DNA of 64,000 nt, taken from contig NC_052518.1 of assembly GCF_014356525.2 (NCBI RefSeq), positions 13,036,201 through 13,100,200 on the forward strand, given 5' to 3'. The notes beneath the pieces are model-generated. The model ran no database searches. It saw only the letters and a list, made by a program, of their open reading frames with translations, and had not been told where the DNA came from. Shown here in pieces: positions 45,154 through 55,199 of this stretch. This DNA comes from Nilaparvata lugens (taxonomy: Eukaryota > Arthropoda > Insecta > Hemiptera > Delphacidae). The position numbers and the translations under genes were made by a program. Position 1 is the first letter of the stretch. Each line of letters starts with the position of its first letter.

Positions 45154-46474
45154 ATTGATTAAGAATTTTAATTGAATGAATTTTCATAAGTTAATTTTCC
45201 AATATAATTGGATCAATAATATGAGACCTGATAATATTAAACTCACTCAGAATTAATTGATATTATGGATGTGCAGTTCAAGACTGTATAGATTGAATAC
45301 TATAAACTAGTTGAGACTAATCAATTTCTCGATTAGGGTAGTCTCTTAATTCGAACATGATTGAACGGCAATCACTGGCAATGGATTATTTATCGAATGG
45401 ATTGGAATAAAATTATCCTTATATTCTATTTTCTTTCAAATTCACATGCAGAGAGCACTACCTTCCACGACATTTAAAACAGGTATCTACTTATGTTTTT
45501 TCCATCTGAATTCTGTTGGAGATCCATTTATTTTTTGCAGGCTGATTCCTGACATTGCCATTTTAACTAATATCTAATAACTCAAAGTGTAGAACAGAGT
45601 TGAAGTTTGTTTCTTGAATTCTAGCTTTTCAAACACTTTTTACAAGGGTTTCTGTGTATCAAATCTTGTTGAATAACAGGATATGAAATTGGATAATTTG
45701 GACTGATGCTGTTTACCGATTTTATAAATTCGAATTTGAAAAAAAAACTTTAATGCATTTACAAAAAATACATTTCGTATTCCACAGGTAATTTGATACT
45801 TGATTTTTCACACTTGAACAATCTGATGATGATGATGATGATAATATTGTGTGCATTGAAAGGCCTACCTTCATATTTTTCTATTATTCTGGTAACGTAA
45901 TATGACATAAATCTGTTGTTTTACTAAATCATTTTAAGTTTGAGTAGAGCCGAAGGTTTCTCCAAGTAGTGGAGTTATTCGAAACACCACCTCACTGACA
46001 AATAATAACTAGAGACGCGAATATAAAACAGCCAAATCAGAATTCAAAATTGTATCGTGAATGTAGACTGTTTTGGGCTTTGATAACTCGATAGAGGATT
46101 ATGATTCATCAGAGCTTCATCACTGTAGATCCATTGAGGCCAGATAATGAGATCATTGAGGGTGTAACAGATGACTCCTGTAAGTACATAAGTGCTGGCT
46201 AAGAAAACACTCGAATGCTTAGTATGCCATTGATTCATGTACAAGATCATTACGGAACAAGTGAAGCCTTGGATAGCCGGCGGCCAACTGTATTATTAAC
46301 AGCTTCTCTAATCTTCTCCAACTACAAATTGGGGTTTTGTTGTTTGTGTTGGATGTTCAATTCTCTCAACCGTCCGTCACATCAGTTCGATTTATCGCTT
46401 CATGTGATACTGAATGAAGTCTCTGAATTATATTGTTGAATCACTAATGGCTATTTGAAGATTGAAATTTCAAG

Positions 46475-47180
46475 TAGAATTTGATGAATAGGGTAGAACA
46501 GAATAAAATAGATTATTTTAATTTACATTTGTTCCTTTTCAACGTGGAAACTGTGTTTCACTACCAGTATCACTAAAGTATCAATGTAGAATAAATTGAG
46601 AATCAAATTTAAATAATCATAAATCTCAATTGGAAAAAAAATTATACACAGCAGTCTTGAAAGTACATTCAGTTTAATTGTTTAAAACGGTTGGGTAGTA
46701 CAGAAGAAGATAAAATATTTTCATTTGAATTTTTTTCAACATAAAAACTACCAGTGTTTCACTACTAGTATATTTATTATTTATTTAGAGTATCAATGTA
46801 GACAAAATTGAAAATCTAATTCATATCATTAAATAAATTTCATTATAAAGAACTTTCATTATAAAAAATATCATTATAAATTTCAATTGGAAGATGATTT
46901 ATACACAGTAGTCTTGTAAGTACATTCAGTTTAATTGTTTGAAACAGTCTCTTGGGAATTTGAATCACTGTCCATATTCACGAATTGTCCATAATATCAA
47001 ATAACTGGACAAGTATAAGAAAATGATATCTAGATTTGTTGGCGAGTCAACATGCAGCAAATTTGTGTAGTTCTCTTTATATTCCTGACCCTCTTGAAGA
47101 TATTCAGTCAAGTACCGTATGGCAGAATATTGTTCAAATGCCGGGCATTCAAAAAGTAGAATTTGATGAATAGAGTGGTA
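46475..47180. repeat. Diverged tandem duplications
   Basis: Three phrases recur in order. GTAGAATTTGATGAATAG is at 46,474 and 47,156. A TTTCACTACTAGTAT-like phrase with AGTATCAATGTAGA is at about 46,557 and 46,757. ATACACAG(C/T)AGTCTTG with AGTACATTCAGTTTAATTG is at about 46,645 and 46,900. Old local duplication of roughly 200-260 bp units. Confidence 0.65.
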
Positions 47181-47429
47181 TAATATCTTTGTATTTTCGT
47201 TTTACCATTTAATAAAAATAATGTTAACATTCTTTATCATTGTTATGATTGAATAAACATTATTTTGAGTGAGACTAGAACACTAGGACAATTATATATG
47301 AACACTAATCTCGAAGCTCTAATTCTTCACACAATTCGACTTTCATGCTTCACACATTCAATTCATGATTTTGATAACTGATTCAATAAGTTTGTTGATT
47401 TATTGATTGATTTCTACAGTTCTGTTTCT

Positions 47430-47580
47430 CTTAATCTTCATCATCATCTTATGTTTTATTCCTATTGTCCTTTTTCCCTACTTTTTCCTTTTTCCTCCTC
47501 CAACATCATCATCATCTTCTTTTTCTTCTTCTCCTCCTCCTTCTTCTTCTTCTTCGTCTTCTTCTTCTTCTTCCATCAAC
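47430..47580. repeat. Pyrimidine-rich TTC/CTT low-complexity tract
   Basis: Dominated by TTCTTC and CTCCTCC. Three overlapping frames here are Ser- or Leu/Phe-runs produced by the bias and are not genes. Confidence 0.85.
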
Positions 47581-48112
47581 CCTAATTCATGGCCACGCGC
47601 CACCCGCCACATTCCTAATATTCTGCTGCCTTTTTCTTCTAACATTTTTTGCCTTACTTCCTCCTCTTTTATATTATTTCTCCCTTCAATCCTTTCAACC
47701 TGTCACTCTCTCTGTCTCTCTCCATCTATTCTTCACCGTCTACTTATCGTTCATTTCTTCACTCTAATTTTTCATTCATTTTTGTCAAATCGTCATTACC
47801 TTTCATCTATTCTCATCCTCCTTAGTTTTTTTCCCAACTGTTGGTTATAATCAGTTATATTGAATGCTAGAAACGGTTATCAGAATCTAGTGGATTTTAG
47901 GATTGGAGAGGTTCTTATAACATTATCCCTTCGCTAGATTATATGAGATTGACACAATATACTATCGAATTTAATAAGTGGAAATCATGATCAATCACTT
48001 ACAAAATAATAACACTTGTCCATCATTTGAGCAATTATATGAATCTTCAAGATAATACTTGTACTTCAATCGCGATAGTTATTCATGCAAGGAGTGATTA
48101 CACTCACTCCTG

Positions 48113-48493
48113 CAGTGAGGTCCACGTTACAATGGCATTTGGTAATGGTATTGCTATCCTTGACTATCATTCAACAAAGCGGATAGCGCTATCTCTTTCT
48201 CGCTTTGCTCTGTTGCCAGATCGTCTTTCAACAATGTAGAATCAATAATTAATTGACAAAATATTTCATCTTCATTATGAAATTATTGAAAGATATAATT
48301 TCTTGCTTAATGAAATATAATTGATTTTTAAATGAGAATGAACAGTTAATATTACATCAATAAGCCTGTATCAGCTACCGTCTATAGAAGGAAGCCTGTA
48401 TCAGCTACCGTCTATAGAAGGCATTGACAAGACAGAGGATCGGCAACGTTGATCTCCACTGCCATTCTGTGGATTCACTGGACCTCACTATAG
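48113..48493. mobile_element. MITE family A, copy 3 (inverted relative to copy 1)
   Basis: Left end CAGTGAGGTCCACGTTACAA, right end GGACCTCACTATAG. The interior GATAGCGCTATCTCTTTCTC and GCTTTGCTCTGTTGCCAGAT is the reverse complement of copy 1. A perfect 30-bp tandem duplication (AAGCCTGTATCAGCTACCGT...) occupies 48,362-48,391 and 48,392-48,421. The right sub-terminal region is more diverged than the left. Confidence 0.85.
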
Positions 48494-48739
48494 TGTGTTC
48501 ATTGGCGTATGACGTAATAGCAAGCCCTAATGAATAATATTTAGAGAGAGAATATGAACACGAGGAAGATGCAAGAGACAATATATGGCATTTTGAATCC
48601 GTTACTTTGTTCTCTCATTTTGAGATAGTTGTTTCCTGATTAATGAATCATAACATAAAGTATAAAAGTTTTAGAAGCTCCATTTAAAAGTTATCATGAT
48701 ATAACAGGTGAATCTACTGATGCCTATTGGTAATGAATT

Positions 48740-48853
48740 TTCAGTTCTCCTCAAACAATACTAAGAACTTATTACAAAAAATACAAAACATGGTACATGC
48801 AGTGAGTATAGAATGTAATAGCATAGAGGAACAATAGCGTAGATATCCCATGG
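48740..48853. repeat. Partial duplicate abutting the long hairpin
   Basis: The segment 48,760-48,853 contains AAACAATACTAAGAACTTAT, also at 49,409-49,430, and a second, partial version of the hairpin arm (GTAATAGCATAGAGGAACAA...GATATCCCATGG). Confidence 0.7.
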
Positions 48854-49313
48854 TTTGACGACTTGACAAAAGACAATGCTCTCATAGCATGTACCCAGAG
48901 AGTATAGAATGTAAGAGAGTATAGATGTATAGAATGTATTACCATAGAAAAACAATAGCATAAGTAGATATCCCATGGTATAGGGCGTTTATGTCGCGAT
49001 AGTTCATGTAATTCTTTCCCGTGAAGCTGTGTGACACTGGTAGTCTCTCATACTGTGCCATTCATACACTTTCACCCCAACAAAACAGTGAAATTCGACA
49101 ATAATCAAACGTAATCGGCTTGAGATAACAGTAAAAGTAGCGACATAAACGCCCTATACCATGGGATATCTACTTATGCTATTGTTTCTCTATTATTTAT
49201 TTTTATGCTATTGTTTCTCTATGGTAATACATTCTATACATCTATACTCTCTTACATTCTATATTCTCTGGGTACATGCTATGAGAACATTGTCTTTTGT
49301 CAAGTCGTCAAAT
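48854..49313. mobile_element. Long hairpin repeat (about 143-bp and 173-bp arms, 144-bp loop)
   Basis: Left arm 48,854-48,996 runs from TTTGACGACTTGACAAAAGA through CCATAGAAAAACAATAGCAT to CATGGTATAGGGCGTTTATG. Right arm 49,141-49,313 is its near-perfect reverse complement, except for a local duplication of about 29 bases (TTATGCTATTGTTTCTCTA twice). The loop contains a separate unique sequence. No coding frame. An RNA from this DNA would fold into a long double strand. Related fragments are at 15.46, 24.46, 27.9 and 49.4 kb. Confidence 0.8.
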
Positions 49314-49315
49314 GT

Positions 49316-49645
49316 ACAATAGTTTCCTAATTTTATAGACCACTGTATTTTGAATGAAGAATGTTTACAAACTGTTGACTATTTGTAATGAATTTGCAAT
49401 TCTTCTCAAACAATACTAAGAACTTATTACAAAAAAGGTACATGCAGTGAGGATAAAATGTAAGACATTCTATACATCTATACCCTCTTACATTCTATAC
49501 TCTCTGGGTACATACTATGAGAATATTGTCTTTTGTCAAGTAGACGAATGTACAATAGTTTCCTAATTTTATAGACCACTGCATTTTGAATGAAGAATGT
49601 TTACAAACAGTTCGAGGTCTGTGCTGAGAGGATGCTTTGACAGAT
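49316..49645. repeat. Direct duplication of the hairpin's right flank
   Basis: GTACAATAGTTTCCTAATTT...TAGACCACTG(T/C)ATTTTGAATGAAG is present at 49,313-49,380 and again at 49,550-49,610. CTCTTACATTCTATA(C/T)TCTCTGGGTACAT is present at about 49,250 and 49,488. The unit is near 237 bp. Confidence 0.75.
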
Positions 49646-49757
49646 TCGCAGGTAAAGGAAAATTGGTGGGTTGTAGGGCTACCGCTTAGCACATCATTAA
49701 ACAGCAGGATAGTGTTGGGACAGTTGGGTGTTGGAAATCGAGAGAAAAGCAGATTAG

Positions 49758-50080
49758 CTAGCAGTGTTTGTTGACACCTGGCGATGAGGTGAGGCTGAGG
49801 GGGATTTGTATTATCAGTGGTTGATAGTGGTCCATTGGACGTGGGATGCTCAGTTCAGCAGCTGATCGTGTGGGGTCTGTGATGAAGACATCACAGTTGT
49901 CATAAGGACCACCGTGAGAGGTACAGTCAGCGACTCGCTTGTTAGCCGTGTGACGACTACGAGGACCGAAGTACACTCGCTTCCCGCACCAACTGGACCC
50001 AACTGGCTTGTTAATGTGGCACGCACGCCACGGTAGACCTATCAGTCAGTCAGGTGACCGACGTTCGTGCTCATGTTTTT
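49758..50080. promoter_or_regulatory. Less AT-rich block, candidate regulatory DNA or unrecognised exon
   Basis: Composition and CG content (CGTGTGACGACTACGAGGAC, GCACGCACGCCACGGTAGAC, GGTGACCGACGTTCG) contrast with flanks. The minus-strand frame 49,976-49,758 (72 codons) shows no recognisable domain. Confidence 0.25.
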
Positions 50081-50502
50081 ACATCGAAATCAACCCTACT
50101 GTCCCTACTACATCGGTTCTCTCGTACTCTCCTCAAGGTGTTGACAACTACTGTAACGTCTGCTGCAACCCACTTAGGATCGCACCATTCAGAATCCAAA
50201 CAATTATAAACACAATACATACATAATAGACTGTGCCTTACCATTGATTTCCTTCAGCAAAATTATTACTCTGCATCTCTCATATACGTTTTTTGATAAT
50301 AAATAAAAAGACAGTGAGGTAATTAAAAAGATAATTTCACAATTAGATGAAGCTTGAAAAACTGAATAACTTGATGTATAATTTGTAGTGAATTGAACTG
50401 TATAACCCTACGAAATATGTATTCAAATGCAGATTCGAACTAACACACGTTCACTCACTCGACATAACACAAGAGAGAGAGGTATATACAGAGCTATTGT
50501 AT

Positions 50503-50580
50503 ATAAGTGTAAAAGCCAGTATATATTGTAATCTACATAAATAAAGTACTCAATCAACCAATCAATCAATCAATCAATCT
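50503..50580 (+). repeat. Retrotransposon-like 3' tail with (CAAT)n
   Basis: TAATCTACATAAATAAAGTA is followed directly by about five CAAT units. An AATAAA signal followed by a short simple repeat is typical of LINE 3' ends, but no coding part is attached. Confidence 0.5.
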
Positions 50581-50732
50581 AGTACACTCCTGGAGGTATC
50601 AGCAACTACTTTAATATGAACTGCAACCCACTTAAAGCTGCGTACAGACTTGAACGCCACGAACACTCGCATTTCACTTTCGATCATATCTGATTATATC
50701 TGTATTTGTACAGAAACAGTAAGGTACTTTCT

Positions 50733-50875
50733 TTTCTTTATTGACTCATAAAATAAGTACATCATCAAAATAAAAGGGAGAGAAAATAAGGTAACCTTGT
50801 GCTATACCTCTCCCAAATTTATAAAAGGTTACACATAGTCCGAAATAGGAGGTTAAGTCTTGTAGTTTTAATTCT
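50733..50875 (-). repeat. Retrotransposon-tail-like repeat, copy 3 (inverted)
   Basis: Reverse complement of the 35.0 and 37.3 kb copies: TTTCTTTATTGACTCATAAA at the left, GTAACCTTGTGCTATACCTC and ACACATAGTCCGAAATAGG inside, CTTGTAG at the right. Confidence 0.75.
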
Positions 50876-50889
50876 GATCTAATAAGCTA

Positions 50890-51645
50890 AGCATCAACTG
50901 CTGATGAAAAGAGAAATGCACGTGTTCATGGCTCTCAAGTCTGTACGCATCTTTAGTTCAGAATCCAATAAAATTATTATAAGCGAAAACCACAATAATT
51001 TATTGTGTATGACATTCTGTGGAATATCTAAATCTCCTTCAGCAAAATAATAATATTGAACTCGTGAATAAATAATACCACCAGTAAATGTGACATTACA
51101 GTTACAGTGAACAAATAATCATATAAACATATATACAAAGTTCCGAATCTAAATATGTACAATGACTGCAGAATTGAGAATAAGTGATTCTACAGTACCA
51201 ATCAGGGTTGCCAATATATTGTCTCATTGTTTGATATTTGATGCAAACTAAAATCAAAAATTTACTTGTCTAGTACAATCTAAATTTGGATGAATGTTAC
51301 AGCACAGTAAACTCAAAATATGCACTTATTGTCTCTTTTCTGTTTAGATAAATATAATATAATTTTCTGTTACTTGTAATATAAATAGAAATACAAATAT
51401 CATGTGGTATTTTGTGATAAAATAATTCAAAAAAGGGTACTGAGATTTGTATTTATATTCAAAATATGCAGTATTGAATGGCAGAAATTTCTGAACTGGA
51501 ATAGGCCTGGAAGATCATTATCGATGTCTACACCTCCTATTCCACATTTTCGAAACATCTCCCTCTGTTCTTTCATCAAAGTCTGTGTTGATAACTATCA
51601 GTTTTAAACTTAAAATTGCTCTTAACGCAGATAAACAGAATAGCG
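50890..51645. other. Intronic stretch, no gene called
   Basis: The 67-codon frame at 51,404-51,607 has a faint QKRVLRFV phrase reminiscent of LINE RT C-termini, but not enough to assign. Confidence 0.35.
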
Positions 51646-51651
51646 CCCCTT

Positions 51652-51785
51652 AAAGTCTACGGAATTAGAAAACAGAAAGTTCTAAACTACTGTATTTTGA
51701 ACTCCAAACTACTGTATGAAAGTCTACGGAATTAGAAAACAGAAAGTTCTAAACTACTGTATTTTGAACTCCAAACTACTGTATG
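51652..51785. repeat. Perfect tandem duplication of 67 bp
   Basis: The unit starting AAAGTCTACGGAATTAGAAA occupies 51,652-51,718 and, identical, 51,719-51,785. Confidence 0.9.
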
Positions 51786-52077
51786 CCGAATCCCTCTAAA
51801 TACCATTTATATGAGTTTAAAACTTAACACTTCTTACTGGTTCGGAAACGGAACTCATCCAAAGCTGTGAGTCGATTCATCTCTCATTACATCCATTTCT
51901 TTTTAAAAACACTATATAAATATCATCACCACCGTCGCTCTGCCATACAACTCTAGCAGAATTCTTCTTAGTTTATACTTGAGTTTCCACTTCTTGAACA
52001 TTACTGTCAGTAAATAATGTAATGTAGTATCCAATTAAAATTTTTTCCAACGGCACAATACTACTATAAAAACAAAC

Positions 52078-52306
52078 TATAGTCACCGCACGAAAACTGT
52101 TCGATGTAGATTGAAACAGATGAGTCCCCCCTCACCCCACTACCGCGCACCCATAGACGTTGCTAATTCGACAGATGTATTATAAAAATATCAATATTAA
52201 TTCTCATTAATAATAAGCAGTGGAACAACGTTGAACAACTTGTATTTGGCAACGTTGCACTCATTAGTTCCAGTTTCCATCGGACTATTTTCTTGCGGTG
52301 ACTATA
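52078..52306 (+). mobile_element. MITE family B, complete copy
   Basis: About 29-bp imperfect inverted ends: TATAGTCACCGCACGAAAA at the left and TTTTCTTGCGGTGACTATA at the right, with TA edges. Total 229 bp, non-coding. The interior carries TTTGGCAACGTTGCACTCAT and ACCCATAGACGTTGCTAATT, shared with the diverged 17.2 kb copy. Confidence 0.85.
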
Positions 52307-52689
52307 ATTTTGTACTTCTTATAACATTTTCATAGTAATGTATAGACGGTAAGGGTCCACACTATTTGATCCACAATAAAATTCCTTCTCATATAGATGT
52401 TCAACCTCTTTCAAACCTATTTTCTAATTTTCTATTTATAAAATATTCTCTCTTGTTTATCTTTTCCTCTCTCTCTATATTCTCTTTTTGTTTCCTTCCC
52501 TTTCGAGCTTTCATCATCTACCTGTCACACTTATTTCCATGCAAGTTCTAACGTGGAAATTTTACTCACCATAAGAACTGAACACACATGTAATACATGT
52601 AATACACATCTCTCTCTCCAACTGCGAATCTCCTTCCAACTTCCAACTTTCAACTTCCAAAGTAATTCTCTTCCAACTGCGAATCTTTC

Positions 52690-52795
52690 GAAACATCCTC
52701 TTAGCACAGACCTCAAACTGTTTGTAGAAATTCTTCATTCAAAATGCAGTGGTCTATAAATTTGGGAAACTATGCTACATTTGACGATCTGATAA
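52690..52795 (-). repeat. Inverted copy of the 49.55-49.65 kb repeat
   Basis: CTCTTAGCACAGACCTCAAA, then TTCTTCATTCAAAATGCAGT and GGTCTATAAATTTGGGAAAC, is the reverse complement of 49,553-49,634, continuing the flank of the hairpin family 3 kb away. Confidence 0.75.
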
Positions 52796-52799
52796 ATTA

Positions 52800-55100
52800 T
52801 ACAAGCTGAGAGTTGATGTACACATACAACTTCTTGTAATACAACTACTGTATCGAATTAAATACAGCTGTTCACAGTGAAAATACTGTTAAAAATGTTG
52901 ATACTTCATTTCATGTCTCTCAGTTTATAATTAAATTCATCCATGAGTTCTGCCACTGTCTCTGGTTTGAGCAATTATGAAGTCTTCTCATGAGATCGAT
53001 AGTGGTTTGAGAAGGCTGTGAAAAAGCGTTATGAATAATCTGATGTTATACAGAGCAGCATGGCAAAGCACTGAGTAGTGAGCATGGCTTCAGCGCCTAA
53101 CCTAATTGGTTGTGCGGAGTTGGCGTGCTCTGCTGAGTTGGATGACAGCATAGGTATATGAACCAGGGTTTAGAGGCATAGGTTTATGAGAAGGTAGGTA
53201 TAGTTATATAATATGAACCAGGGTGAGAGGCTAGTGAATAGTGAGTTTGGGCGACTTTTCTAGATCGATATAAGCCTCGCGCCTACACAATATTGCCTGT
53301 CTACTAGCGATTTCTTTCGCACCGTAGTTGGAACTGACAAATCGAACTAAGTGGACAAAGAAGGTTTGCTACAAGATGTACCTACAAGAAGAAAAGGAAG
53401 AACATGAAAGAAGAAGAAGAAATAGAAGAAGAAAATACTGATTCCTTGGTACAATTTGAAATAACAGTTCCAGTTGTTACTCTTAATAGTCTGGAGAATC
53501 GATAAAAAACAACAAATTATTTGTAAAGTAACAACATAGTACCTTTTTTGAGATCTTTTTAATATAAAATAACAAATTAATAAGGAAATGGTAAGTAACT
53601 AACAAAACCGAATAGAAAAAATGAGTGAAGATGGAATTATAATACTTGTCGAAAAGTTATGAGCTATATTGTACACGATTAGGCGAATTCTCACGGTTCC
53701 AAAGGGAAGAAGGAGTTTAATTGAATCGCCGATTACTGCTGCTTATAGAATTAGTTGCTTAACTTATGAGAAACAAAGATTGAATATAGTCTGAAATTCT
53801 TTATCTGAGTGCACCATCTGAAGAATTTAATCATGGACGACGATGCGATAATTGGAAACACAATTTCCGCTTCTCTTCAACTATTATATAATCTATGTGA
53901 TAGTCGTCGACTGTAGATTTTATTCTCAAAAAATAACTTCAGCACAATGACCAAATTATATGAGTTGGAGAAATTCTAGCTCCTATCAAGAGCCTATCAA
54001 TCATCATTATTAACCAAATGATAGAAAAGTGTAATTGAGTTCTATGATAAAAGTGATTCAATTGTCAGTATATTCAGTATTGTCAATATTCCGGTGCAAA
54101 TTCTACTCACGTTTATGTTTATATGTCCCTTTCTATTAGACCCACTACAAGAATATGCAAAATAATACTGTAAAATGGAAAACTATTCACATCTCATACA
54201 TCAATTTTGACTGCATGGAGTCTTTCACGAGCATAACAGGAAAAATAAACTATTTTTGATGGAAAACCAATAACATGCTGATTTTCGTGTGTGTGAATTG
54301 AAACCTATCAATTGAACACTCATCTTTCACTTACCTTGTCAAAATTGACGATCAGTGAAAAGAAACTACCTTATAAACGAGCCGTTGATAGCAATATTGC
54401 AGTTTCGATCCTTATCCTTCACCAGCGGTTTTGATTGTGAATTCTTATTTATCCACAACATAAAAAGACTAAGATATTGTCAATACTGTAGTTGTTTGCT
54501 ATCCTTACTTCAGTTAGTTGTTTGCTACAACTAACTTACTTCGAAATACTCGAATTATTTCCACAAAACTCTCTTTAGAAATACAAATGTAAACGATCAT
54601 CCTTTCCAATCACCTACATGAAGGAAAGGGAGGTAAGATCGACTATTATTCTCAGACGTGGAGTTGATTCGAGATCTCATTGAACAAAAGTTATTCAATA
54701 TATACTTCAAAAAATTGTCTTTCAAAATAATTCCTCTCTGCTTCAAATTAGTCCCATCTTCTACGTTGCTTATACGAAGACACATGAGAAGCTATATGAA
54801 ATTTTTAATAAACCATTCTAGAATGAATATTGAAATATTGTCTTTAAGAGTTGAATTTCAAGTATGACTCGCTCACAATATTCCATTCACTTTTGATATT
54901 ATGTTCTTGTGATTCAAATTATCTTTAAATTTATTATAGATTTCTGAAATCGTGTCAGCTTTTGTCAAGGCTACTTGACAAAATAGCATCACTTGCTGTA
55001 GAACTCTAATTTTAATATTAATCCCCTTCAAATGTATGATATAGTTCCAAACATGATTCAGCTTTAAAAATATTTGACCTAACATCTTGAATAGAAGAAA
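52800..55100. other. Intronic stretch, no gene seen
   Basis: AT-rich. ATATGAACCAGGGT occurs twice (about 53,157 and 53,214) as a minor local repeat. A GAAGAAGAAATAGAAGAAG tract lies at about 53,410. Confidence 0.45.
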
Positions 55101-55109
55101 TATTTGATC

Positions 55110-55165
55110 CAAATATATGAAAGTGGTAAAAATGATATTATCCAAATATATGAAAGTGGTTATGT
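55110..55165. repeat. Short direct repeat
   Basis: TCCAAATATATGAAAGTGGT occurs at about 55,109 and 55,140, separated by 11 bases. Confidence 0.7.
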
Positions 55166-55199
55166 ATTTGAAGTTTAACATAAAAAATATTCCTGTATT

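Noticed and set aside
47403..47850. Ser/Phe/Leu-rich frames of 60-147 codons
   Set aside because: They arise from a pyrimidine-rich tract in all three frames; no domain is visible.
51404..51607. LINE RT C-terminus suggested by IIQKRVLRFVF
   Set aside because: One phrase only; no further conserved blocks and no tail.
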